Assembly: GCA_003013855.2 (NCBI GenBank) | Contig: ML058342.1 | Location: forward strand, 2,045,120 to 2,109,119 | Origin: Liriodendron chinense | Taxonomy: Eukaryota; Streptophyta; Magnoliopsida; Magnoliales; Magnoliaceae | Direction: 5' to 3' | DNA: 64,000 bases | Shown here: piece by piece, positions 54,241 through 64,000 of the stretch | Layout of the letters: each line of letters begins with the position of its first letter | Position numbering within the stretch: position 1 is the stretch's first letter | Translations under genes and position numbers: made by a program | The notes under the pieces: generated by a model | Databases searched by the model: none | What the model saw: the letters and a program-made list of their open reading frames with translations, nothing else | What the model was told of the DNA's origin: nothing

Positions 54241-55269
54241 TCCGGAGTATATTAGTGGATGGAGTCATCGAAAATGATGTGGACTAATGAGAAGCAACAT
54301 CGCTGGACCTTTTTGTGCCTTCAACACAGCCGATCCGCACTCGAATAAAATAGACACATTCAAACACTTTGAGGGAGAGTCCAAAGAGAGGCGCAGTGGG
54401 TTGTAAAAACCTTTAGAAGATAACTATTTTCTAGGATTGAAGTTGCTATTGATCCCATGTAGGTCGTGATAAGAACTGCTTCACCCAATCGGGCTTAGGA
54501 ACATACATTTCAATTAATCATCACGGATCTTGCCATATATGTCTTCAAGAAATGTTGAATTTTATATTCAACAACCCTATCTTATTGAGGTTATACAGAC
54601 AGCGTTTGGATTACAATCCGCTTTTCAATAAGTAACCCTTTAAAACAAGAGTCGTACACTCACATCCATTTTCAAACCAAAAAGCATTTAATTACCTTGA
54701 TTTCAAATTGATAATGAACTATTTCTATAAACATAATTTTGGGTATAACTGGAACCTCATACTTATTTTCATAAGAAATATTCATGTAAAGTAAGCATAA
54801 TCATCAATGAAAGAAATAAAGTATCAATATAAATAAAATTAATACAACCCTCAAACATTAGAATGAAACGAGATAAAAAAAAATGCATTGACTTTAGACC
54901 CACTACTTGGGTTTGTGGTGGAATAATATTTAGACAATTCACAAATTTCACATTAAATATTATATGAAATAGAAGATGAAGGGACCTCATTGAGTTTCAC
55001 CGGATCTTTATTTGAACCAGACTCGCTACTGACATTATATGGGTGCCACTCACATCCAGAAAGTACAGCCCTTCAGCATCATGTCCACCACCAATCACCT
55101 ACTTGATTCACATATCATGTATACAAAATAAGAAGGAAACATAAAAATCATAGTTATTTGGACATATAAATCATAGCCTACTTCTTCTCAATGCTAGTGA
55201 AGTGCAACATAATATTCTTCCATTGAAGACACACCTTGCTATGCATTATTATTATTTTTATTATTTTGT
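54241..55269. other. Intergenic, no gene seen
   Basis: AT-rich, with short open frames only and no repeats of note apart from an ATT run near 55245-55265. Confidence 0.6.
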
Positions 55270-56220
55270 AGCTGTAAACTACAAGCCACATTGATTGATT
55301 TGATAGTCCAAGATGTTGATTTAACAGCATTATAACTTACTAGAGCATTTCTCTTTGAGAAAATAAGTTGCTTTAATTTTACTTTTCATAAAAAAGTGAA
55401 GCACATAACCATCCCATCCATGGATTGGAAAATTGATGGCTATAAAAAAAAATAAGTGGCCAAATCAAGGGTGGATTGGATCATCTGATCAATGTGATTT
55501 TTGCATGATAGCGCATGAAACCTGTTCTAGACTTAATGGGTGGTTCAGATTGATTGATTAGATAGTTGAAGATATTGATTTAACATCACTATAACTTACT
55601 TAGAGCATTTCTCTTTTGAGAAAATGAGTTGCTTTAATTTTACTTTTCATAAAAAAGTGAAGCACATAACCATCCCATCCATGGATTGGAAAATTGATGG
55701 CTATAAAAAAAAGAAAAAAAGAGGACAAATCAAGGATGGATTGGATCATCTGATTAATGTGATTTTTGCATGATAGCCCATGAAATCTGTTCTAGACTTA
55801 ATGGGTGGTTCAGATTGATTGATTAGATAGTTGAAGATATTGATTTAACATCCCTATAACTTACTAGAGCATTTCTCTTTAAGAAAAAGAGATGCTTTAA
55901 TTTTACTTTTCACCAAAAAGTGAAGCACGTCATGGATTGCTTATGATTCTTTTGTTAGGCAATCGTAGCCATCTATCCATGGATTGGAAAATGTAGGGCT
56001 ATAGAAAAAAGGCCAAATCAAGAACGGATTGGATCATCTGATCATTGTGATTTTTGCATGATAGCTCATGAAATGCATGTGTTCTGGACTTAATGGATGC
56101 TTCAGAACGATTGATTAGATAGTCCAAGAAATTGTTTAACAGCACTATATCTTACTAGAGCATTAATCTTTTAGAAAAATCAGTTACTTTAATTTTACTT
56201 TTGCCGAAAAGTGAACTCAT
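55270..56220. repeat. Tandem array, about 3.6 units of 260-290 bp
   Basis: 'ttgattgatt(t/a)gatag' recurs at 55291, 55550, 55815 and 56107. Between copies, the same order follows each time: 'ttactagagcatttctcttt', 'gctttaattttacttttc', 'aaaagtgaagcac', 'ccatggattggaaaat' and 'gattggatcatctgat'. The second and third units are the most similar. Confidence 0.9.
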
Positions 56221-58841
56221 AGGTAGGTAGGGGTTGCAATGGGCCCACTTCTAGTAACCTAAATCCTAGGCCCTGTCCCTAGCCATACAGGTCCAATCCT
56301 GTTAAGAAAAACATAAATCATCAACGGTTTGAAACGCATGTCCTGGGCCAAACCTGTGAGGTAAAAGAAATAAATCATCAACGGTTTCATAAAAGTCCAG
56401 TGGAAGATATTTTTTTTTTCTTCTTTTTCTTTTTTCTTTTTTCTTTACTACAAGTCCCACAGTATAAACGGTTGGGATCATTAAAACATAACCAGGATCC
56501 AAGGCTTGTCATATGGTGAAATGGGAATCGCATCCAAGGGTTTTTAAACTGTACATTCTTACCGTATAATGGTGAGCCACTTGATGACTGGACCCAGCCA
56601 ATGGTAATTACTGACCCTGGCCCAGCACAACCTAGACAGGGTGCTTACATTTCAAACCCAAGCCTGCCCCTCGAGCCAAGTTTAGGGGCCCTAGCCTGGG
56701 TCCTATAGGACCGGACCATCCTGGCTGGGCCATTGCCCTACCTTCTTCCTATCTTGTTGAGACATCACGAGGGACCTCACCTTCATATTATAATCAATCA
56801 TATTTAGTGGGGGGCCCATAGAGAATTGATTGAATTAGATGGACGGTCAAGATCAATGATTTGAGATTTTCGAATATAACCTATGAAGTATGGACCATCA
56901 ATTAGTCACCCATCAGATGGTTAGGATCGTCCATCCACTTTGATTTTGGTGCCCTGAGCTTTGAGAAGTAGCATGACCCGATCAATGTTTTGCTGGGCTG
57001 CTTGTTTTGCAGTAAATGGTTAGCATCATCCAATCTCTGTGATTGACCATAAATGTACGTCAAAATCGGACTATCTAGATCAACGTTTTGAAAAAACAGC
57101 CAAACAGCCAAATCGTAATTTATGCATGGTCAGGCAAACATCCAACCGGATCTCATAATGGCCTGACTTACCTAGGTATACTGGGGGTGGGCCCACCGCC
57201 AAGATCCATGTGGGTAGAACTTTCATGAGATCCAGCCCGTCCATCAGGCACGCTGCCTCATGTTCACTTTGGAATCTATTCCAATTTATTGTAATTGTTT
57301 GTCCAAACGGAACCTAAATCCTTTAATAAGCTTTAAAGTTTTGTTTGTTATAACTATCATGCATTTGAAAACGTTAAGAGTCAATAGTAAAAATGAAAAG
57401 ATCATTTATAATGGACCGTTGATTAGGTGGGCCACTAGTGGTGGTAGTGGCAATGAGTCGGGCTTTGGGTCAGGTGGGGATCAGCCCAAGCATGACCTTT
57501 TTCCTGAACAAGCTAAGATTTGCAGCCAAACCCAAGGACAGAACCAACCTAATCCGACCCATCCAAAGTCTAAGAATACAATATGGACTAAAGGTTCACA
57601 CAATAGTTAAAATGACTCGGTGACTCCGATCGGCTCATTCAGTCTCAAGTCAAGAATTCAGGAGTGAATCAGCCTAACTCACTGGAGTTGGGGGTGACTC
57701 GAGGTATCAAACTGGATCTAATCTGACTGAGTCAACTCGCCCGAGTCGCAGGAAACTAGTCTGAATCTTAAAACCATGCTCCACTGTTGTCCATCCCCAG
57801 TTAGTCAGAATGTACATGCATATATCATACCTAAATACATACACCATTGTAGTCAGGTCTAGTCTACAGGTCGAGTCAATTGGCTCAGTCCATTGATAAT
57901 CATCCGGGAGGACTGACTTAGTAGGCTTGGAATGGCTTCAGCCCAATCTTGTCTGTTTACTTAAATGGACCTCATCTTCTAGCCCAAGCCTGATCTGCTA
58001 TCCATTTAGCTTGCCCCGAACTGGGCTCAAAATAAGGTTGGGCTAATTGACACATGGACGACTCGTCCATTGTTGCCACCCATATGGACCAACACCAGAG
58101 TCCCCCAACTGAGTGAGTTAATGGAATTCGCATTCTTAGATATCAAGTACAACTTCAGTCTGTTAGTGCATGGGGGCAAAATTCGGTACAATTGAGGAGA
58201 CATGACCGTCCAATTCTTGCAATTCTTGCCCATTGCAAGTGGACCATTGCTTGGTTTTGCTCAACTTTTTTTGTCAACCGGTCAATTTGATGCTCACCGA
58301 TTGGATGGCTAAGATCATCCATGGGGTTGATTTTTTGGGGTATGGCCCATCAATATGGAACTCACTGGGTTAACAATCGACTAGGTGTGCATATTCACTG
58401 ATGTGGAGATAGTGGGATATGGCGCGGGGGTTAGGGGGAGGAGGCTTGGAACCTTAATAACCCGAAGTTGGGCTAGGGCTTGAAAACCAGGCCTGACCAA
58501 GGCCAGGACCAATGACGACCGTTGGCCCATTCCAATCATCAAGTGGGTCACTGCTGTACAATAGGATTGGACGATTTAAAGACATTTATGAAATGTCCAA
58601 TTCAACATACATGTGGAGTTTAAAAGTAAGTCTAGATCCCGGTCATCTTTCTTATCAAAGCCGTTTATATGATAAGACTCGTCATGGATGAGAAGGAAAC
58701 TCCGAGTCTTTTTAAATTTTGGATCATTGTGGACTTTTGGTCATCTCATTCTTTCCCTTATAATGCCGGCCTAAGCCCGTAGGCAGGGCTAAAGTCAAGG
58801 TGATTAGGACCAAGTAGCCTGGTCCATTGCAACCAGGGACA
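56221..58841. other. Intergenic, no gene seen
   Basis: Low-copy-looking DNA with T/C-rich tracts (56406-56450), a segment rich in GACTCG/CGAGTC words (57610-57760) and scattered 'ggcccagcc'-type phrases. Open frames are short and carry no recognisable domain. Confidence 0.55.
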
Positions 58842-58842
58842 C

Positions 58843-58886
<44 letters not shown>
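58842..58886. repeat. (GA)n microsatellite
   Basis: About 20 GA repeats with one AT interruption. Confidence 0.95.
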
Positions 58887-58889
<3 letters not shown>

Positions 58890-59392
58890 ATTCAGGGAAT
58901 TTACCTTATTTCTACACAAATGAATCCAAACGGTGAAAGTCTCTTGAAATGGGTCTAAAAGAATCCTTGCCTAGGTACAATTTACACCATGAAAAAATCT
59001 TCCTAGAGACAAATGGTGGAGGAGCATCCGGTCTATCCCCCCACTCATGACAAAATGCTCTCTCCTCAGCTTCTCACTTCTCCCCCAAAGACTGCCAAAA
59101 TCCAATGCTTCCAAAATCCAAAATGTACTCCACACACAAACACGCATAAAACAGCCAAAAGAATTCTAGTACTACCAAAATGTACATTGCACATGCACCA
59201 TACACCAAAATCTGTGTGTTGGTATGACCCACCTAATGTGTGGCTCGAATCCATTCTCATACCATTTGATCATCAAGGTGCAGCCACATTCTGCACAGAT
59301 TGAACATTCTCCCCTCGGACATGTTGGTGGGAATGAAATGAATGGATGTGAAAGTTCACACTCCTGCTGTATGTGATCACTTCTCATCTCTC
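58887..59392 (-). other. Downstream region of the TBL gene
   Basis: Probably includes the 3' untranslated region of the minus-strand TBL gene. A minus-strand AATAAA (plus TTTATT at 58888-58893) could be a distant poly(A) signal. No separate gene is supported. Confidence 0.4.
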
Positions 59393-61520
59393 TCACCTTC
59401 CTCCATGAGCTTCAACCTCCCATCTCTTCATCACCTCCAACAATATCTCATTCCATGTGTCGATGGGCCCTGGCAAACACCAATGGACGCAATCGTTCTG
59501 GACACGCTCCGGAACACCATCGGCGAAAGGGAAAGGGTACATGTAAGGCCCAGGGTGTCCATCGGGTCTCATTAGTGACAACTTGGTCACATCCACTGCT
59601 TCCAACCTCAATTTTGAGTCTATCCCGTGCTTAGCCACATCCACCTCTTCTAGCTGAATATTCCTCATATCAGCATCCATCCCTTCAACCTCCTTCTCCC
59701 CTTCCTTGTAGGGCTTCTTCTTCGGACATGCGCCTGCCTTGTCCCACTCACCTTCAAAATGAGCAGGCGAGAAGGTGGTGACCATCACCCACCTGTCTTT
59801 CCCATCATTCCTATCAATGACAGCCTTAAGCGTCGTCCTGAAAGCCTTCCTGAATACATCAAAAAATCCGATCTCAGTGTGATTGAGGCCGGGGCAGTAA
59901 TGGCAGCCGAGGACGGAATCTTTTTCATGATAGACGGCCGGATGGAGGAACCAATGGCCCACTGAGAACACTACCATGTCCATCTCGCCTAATTCTGCTG
60001 ACCATCTCTCATCAACCAAATCCACATACAGCTTGTTGTGATTGGGACCCGTTGCGGATTTCTCAATACCCTTCACGAGGAATGGAGACCAGTAGACGGA
60101 GATCGTCACATTATGGGAAGGGAAGTTCCATCTCCTGAACTTGTTATCTTCCCCGCTTCGGTACAAGAGATTTGGTGAAGATGCACTGGACACAAGGCAA
60201 AGGAGAGATTCGAGCTGGTTCCTAGCCATGGAATCTCCAATGAAGGCGAGATGCTTGTTTTGGAGGAGGCGGAGGAACGTTGATGGCTTGAAGTGGGGGA
60301 CCTTGCATCGGGCGGGGCGCCACCTCCAATAGAGGTAGCCCGTGTCAGGTCTCCCATGTTTCATGCAATTCTGCCCATCTTTGATCGTGCCACAGCTTGT
60401 GCCATTGTACAGAGGACGACCTGACATATCGTGGACCCATTCGCCATTCGAATAATCGCATTGTATCTTCTTAATCTTCTCCACTGTGGCTGAAAAAATG
60501 AACAAGAAAAATCTCTCCCCATTCACATACGGGTGACATGAAAGAATAGAAACACAAGCACAGATCGTCATAGAGATTATATGATACTGCAGAAAAAAAA
60601 AAAAAGCTCATTCTGCCTACGTGAACCGTACATCTTCTCAATCCTACCATAAACAAGACATGATCCAAATGCCATGCTTCAGTGATGATGGCGACCTTTA
60701 ATTCAGTCCAGCTGAATGTGAATTACGAAAATTTTCTTTTCGAAATTCTAAATTCAAATACACATAGCAAAGGTCAGAATCATCCATTCAGCATAAATTT
60801 CTTAAGTGGCCCATATTGCATAGCATCAAGAACATGAATGGTTCTATCACCAGACCATCTTGGCATGTGGTTGGCACCCTAATGGGGTGATACATGCTGG
60901 TAAACCTCGGACTTGATAGAGGCAAAGCATAGCAATGGTCAGAATCATCCATTCAGCATTAGTTTCTTTAGGTAGCCCATATATATAGCATAGCATCGGA
61001 ACATGGACGGTTCCAACCATTGAACCATCTTAGCATGTGGGTGGCGCCCCAATTGGGCGACAGATGCCAGCGAACCTCCTTCGCAAAGCATAGCGATGGT
61101 GAGAATCAACCATTCCATGTAAGTTTCTTAAGGTGGCCCATAAAACATGGACGATTCCAACCATCAGACCATCTAAGCATTTACATGGAATATATAGCAT
61201 AGCATCCGAAACATGGACGGTTTCAACCATCAGACCATCTTAGCATGTGGATGACACACCAATGGGGCGACACATGCCGGAAAGCCTGAGTCAGCGACAG
61301 AGATAAAGCAAGCACCTTCATAAATATACAAACCTTGAGAAGAAGAGATTGCTGTGGTAGAGATGGTGATGGGCTCATTCTGAGAGGGATTCTCCTCAAA
61401 GAGAGGAGGGTAGTAATAAAAGCGAAGGAGAGCTAAGGGAAGGAGAGAATAGATAGCCCAAGGGAGAAGCTTTTTGATGAAGAATTGAGGTTGGTCTTTG
61501 GGTGGGTATGGGCTGCCCAT
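59393..61520 (-). CDS. TBL protein, putative cell-wall polysaccharide O-acetyltransferase
   Basis: Two exons: 61520-61334 and 60489-59393. The donor CAAG|GTTTG and acceptor TTTTTCAG|CCACAG join in frame (SSSQ-A-TVEK), giving 427 residues. Residues 17-38 form an N-terminal membrane anchor, as in Golgi type II enzymes. A TBL/PMR5N domain starts at Cys73 (CDYSNGEWV), with the GDS motif GDSMARNQ at 147-154 and the DxxH motif DCVHWCLPGP at 395-404, so the Ser/Asp/His catalytic set is present. The tail 'DGHPGPYMYPFPFADGVPER' resembles the AXY4/TBL19-27 branch, which acetylates xyloglucan or related hemicelluloses; the substrate is inferred. Length is usual for the family. Confidence 0.93.
60490..61333 (-). 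other. Intron of the TBL gene
   Basis: An 844-nt GT-AG intron. It contains tandem repeats (see 60757-61290). Confidence 0.88.
60757..61290. repeat. Tandem repeats of about 160 bp inside the TBL intron
   Basis: 'aatcatccattcagcat' or a variant recurs at about 60778, 60943 and 61104, each followed by 'ggcccata...catagcatc', 'gaacatggacggtt', 'agaccatcttagcatgtgg' and 'gggcgacacatgcc'. The last unit has an extra internal duplication. Confidence 0.88.
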
Positions 61521-62130
61521 TTCCTTCTTTTAATGAGGTGGGAGTCTTCTTTTATTGGGGGATGAGCTCTTTTGTTTGAGAGAGAGAGAGAGAGAGAGGG
61601 AGAGAGGATTGTGGCAATGGAAGGAGAGTCTCCTGGGTAAGGTAGGAAGCTTTGGGTGGAGAGGAGAAAAAGGAGGTTAGATTTAGTCAATGCAGCCATC
61701 GAGAGAATCTTATTTTTTTTCATGCTGTCCTAAATTTCCAATTGAAACCAATGGTCGTGACATTTGCAAGCTGGAAAAAAATGGGAGACGTCTCTCTCTT
61801 CGTTTAAGAAATATATTCACAAGCAACCTTGTATGAGGACTTTCGCATACATCTTGCAACCTTTGTAGAACGTCTGTCCCGTGAAAGTAGTTCGCACCTT
61901 TGAATGGGCCAGATCCATAGCGTTTCAAGACTAACATTGACACCAACGGTGTAGCTCATCTGATGAGAGGACCACCTTGATTTTCCTGTCTCATAATGGT
62001 TTTGAAATCGCCCATATTTTTAATGGCTAGGATGTTCTCCAGATGTGACTTGTTGGTGGGAAGGAAAGTGCTGCATGTGAAAGTTCACATGCTACAGCGT
62101 TGTGAGAACATTTCACTTTTTTTAAGAACA
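61521..62130 (-). promoter_or_regulatory. Upstream region of the TBL gene
   Basis: On the minus strand this holds a CT-rich tract (plus (GA)n at 61578-61606), about 60 bases before the start codon, typical of plant 5' leaders. No clear TATA box could be assigned. Confidence 0.45.
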
Positions 62131-62927
62131 GGAACACGGGCGTGGATTGCCTGCCACAGGGGTGTCACGGGAAGTTTCTGCACTCGAAAGCTACGTGGGA
62201 CTCACACTGGAGAAATCCACTCCGTCCATCCGTCTGGAAAGCTCATTTTAGTATTTTAAATGGAAAATGAGGAGGATCCAAAACTCAAGTGAGCCACAAG
62301 AGAGGAAAACGTGGGTAAGGAAATGCATACATTTGAACCTTCTTCGATCCACATTGATGTTTATATGTAATCAAAATCGTTCATAAGGTCATTCTCACTG
62401 GGATGACCTGAAAACATATTAAAATGATTAAAAAATAAAAAAAAATTGAACCTTCTTGGGTCCACATTGATGAAGAGGATCCACTCCGTCCATCCGGTTT
62501 GAAAGTTCAAAAATGAAGAGGATCCAAAACTCAAGTGGGCCACAATAGAGGAAAACGTGGGTAAAGAAATGCCTACATTTCAACATTCTTGAGTCCACAT
62601 TAATGTTTATATGCCATCAAAATCATTCATAAGGTCATTCCCACTGGTATGACCTGAAAATACACACACACACACACACAAAAGAGAGCCAGATCCAAAA
62701 CTTCAGTGGCCTGAAGAATGTTTCAACGGTGATCATTCAATCCCCACTGTTTCCTCTCGTGTGGCAGATGTGAGTTTTGGATCCGTCTCATTTTTTATCC
62801 CATTTTATAAAAAGATCTGTAAAAACAGATGGACAGGGTGGATTTCACACAAGCATCAACGTGGGCCCCACGTAGCTTCCGAGCCCTGGAAATTCCTCCT
62901 ACACCCTGTAGCAGGCAATCCGCGTCA
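62131..62927. repeat. Foldback/MITE-like element FB14 with an internal duplication
   Basis: The ends mirror each other: 'gcgtggattgcctgccacag' on the left and 'ctgtagcaggcaatccgcgt' on the right. A segment of about 240 bp (62215-62440) is repeated at 62470-62680, and a (CA)n run lies at 62663-62680. The duplication accounts for its larger size. Confidence 0.68.
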
Positions 62928-63540
62928 GTGCAGACATCTCTGCGCCAGTACATGCGGTAGGGACAATGATCAATCTAAGCCGTCCATCTATCCTATATTT
63001 TAAAAAGTACTCTTTTCCGTACTAAGTGTGGACGATTAACTATTTTTTTACTGGTTATTATTTGTAGGACATTGATCGAATGGCTGCATATTCCGATAAA
63101 TGTTTTTTTTTTTTTTTTTTGTCATTTTTAAATTTTCCTTCCAAAGCACGCAATACTACAAAAAGGCCCCTTTTGATACGTAAATTGCCACGTGTGCGGA
63201 TGGGGACATGGTTGTACCACATTTCAGTGCTATCGTGTCTACCTTATCATCTTCCATTTTTTCTGTAGATAATGCGGATATGCGCAGCGGAGTAGTGGGG
63301 TTCATTTTCAGTGCCACAAGTGGGGCCCACTCTCAGTTTCAATTGATAGGGAAGGTTTGTGTGTTTGGTCCCACTGTGATGGGCAGACAGTGCCATGAAA
63401 ATATCAGATGGTGGAAACCGCCAAAGGATGTCTATTTTCTCAGCTGGATTTTGGCCGCCTTCTCATATCGCTTGTTAACCGTCCGTTTCCAGGTCACGAG
63501 TTCAAGCTATTAGGATTGTACCGTTGAGAAATTTTTGTTG
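62928..63540. other. Intergenic, no gene seen
   Basis: Contains a poly-T run at 63105-63120. Open frames lack any recognisable domain. Confidence 0.55.
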
Positions 63541-64000
63541 GCAAAGTCCATCCACGGTGGGCCGCACTGATCAATTATCTGGATCACTACAAAATGGCCT
63601 AAATTGGACAACATGCAGACATGCGTATATCATCTCTACGTTTGGATCGAGTATAATGTAATCTACACTATCCCCACGTTGTATAAATGTGAAATCCATT
63701 ACAATTATTTGGCCGTACCTACTAAAGCTAAGCCTTACAAAGAAACTCAGGTGGGCCACACAACGACGTCCGTACATATTGGTCAAGAAGTACCATGGGG
63801 ACTCTGTTGGACCCACCACAATATTCGCGTGACATCCACTCCGTCCATCGGCTTCGGCAGCTTATGTTAGTACGTCATGACTTAAAAATGAAACATATCC
63901 GAATTTTGATTGGACCACACAGGAACCGTTGAGGATTGAACGCAGACCATTCAAATCTTGGTGGGGAGGTCACAAAACTTTTGTATGATGCTGATATAAT
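63541..64000. repeat. Foldback-type repeat fragments at the window edge
   Basis: Blocks such as 'ggtgggccgcactgatcaat', 'caggtgggccacac' and 'catccactccgtccatcg' are those of the foldback families. The element runs out of the window, so ends cannot be placed. Confidence 0.4.

Noticed and set aside
57430..57770. GACTCG/CGAGTC-rich segment as a possible hAT-like terminal region
   Set aside because: No terminal inverted repeat or target duplication could be found around it, so I left it as intergenic.
59013..59575. Plus-strand frames opposite the TBL gene end
   Set aside because: They are on the opposite strand of a well-supported exon and 3' region, with no domain.
63080..63513. Short frames near the right edge
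   Set aside because: No domain, poly-T origin for part, and no splice-linked partner exon in view.

Overview
This is a repeat-rich stretch of a flowering-plant nuclear genome. The signs are plant-type LTR retrotransposons with tRNA-iMet or tRNA-Arg primer sites, a TRIM element, a plant hAT transposon, GT-AG introns, and two host gene families confined to plants (TBL O-acetyltransferase and the KIB/DUF295 family). The many short inverted-repeat elements rich in 'gtgggcccac' and 'tggacggtgtggat' recall magnoliid genomes, but that is a guess from memory, not a demonstrated assignment. Only one apparently functional host gene is visible: a TBL gene on the minus strand at 59393-61520. One host pseudogene (KIB/DUF295) is also present.

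Layout. 1-2098: a cluster of inverted-repeat (foldback, MITE-like) elements. 2099-9892: an old, decayed Ty1/copia element (copia-1) whose 3' LTR runs on into a second primer site and a second leader fragment. 9893-11225: a KIB/DUF295 pseudogene split by a 446-bp TRIM. 12050-12520: a copia relic. 13105-14062: two foldback elements. 14163-21917: a young copia element (copia-2, minus strand) of the same family as copia-1, inserted in a 34-bp minisatellite. 22480-30168: three foldback elements in a row; the second carries a 6.3-kb hAT transposon with an apparently intact spliced transposase, and the third is split by the gypsy element.

30169-54071 is a 23.9-kb Ty3/gypsy element of the Tat/Ogre type, flanked by a 5-bp target duplication (GATCC) and with LTRs that differ at about 6 of 1406 positions. 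Gag-protease and RT-RNaseH-second RNaseH-integrase lie on the minus strand. Between pol and the 3' LTR are two different plant-mobile-domain (PMD)-like genes on the opposite strand. Each has recognisable introns, and each is preceded by a GC-rich palindromic module that also occurs in the LTR promoter. The rest of the internal region holds several families of tandem repeats. pol carries two nonsense codons, so this copy probably moved with proteins supplied by a relative.

54072-59392: the other arm of the foldback element, a 260-bp tandem array and otherwise unremarkable intergenic DNA. 59393-61520: the TBL gene, whose large intron holds tandem repeats. 61521-64000: the upstream region of that gene and further foldback elements.

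The history can be read from the nesting: foldback elements first, then the hAT, gypsy and copia-2 inside them or in satellite DNA, with gypsy and copia-2 the most recent by LTR similarity.
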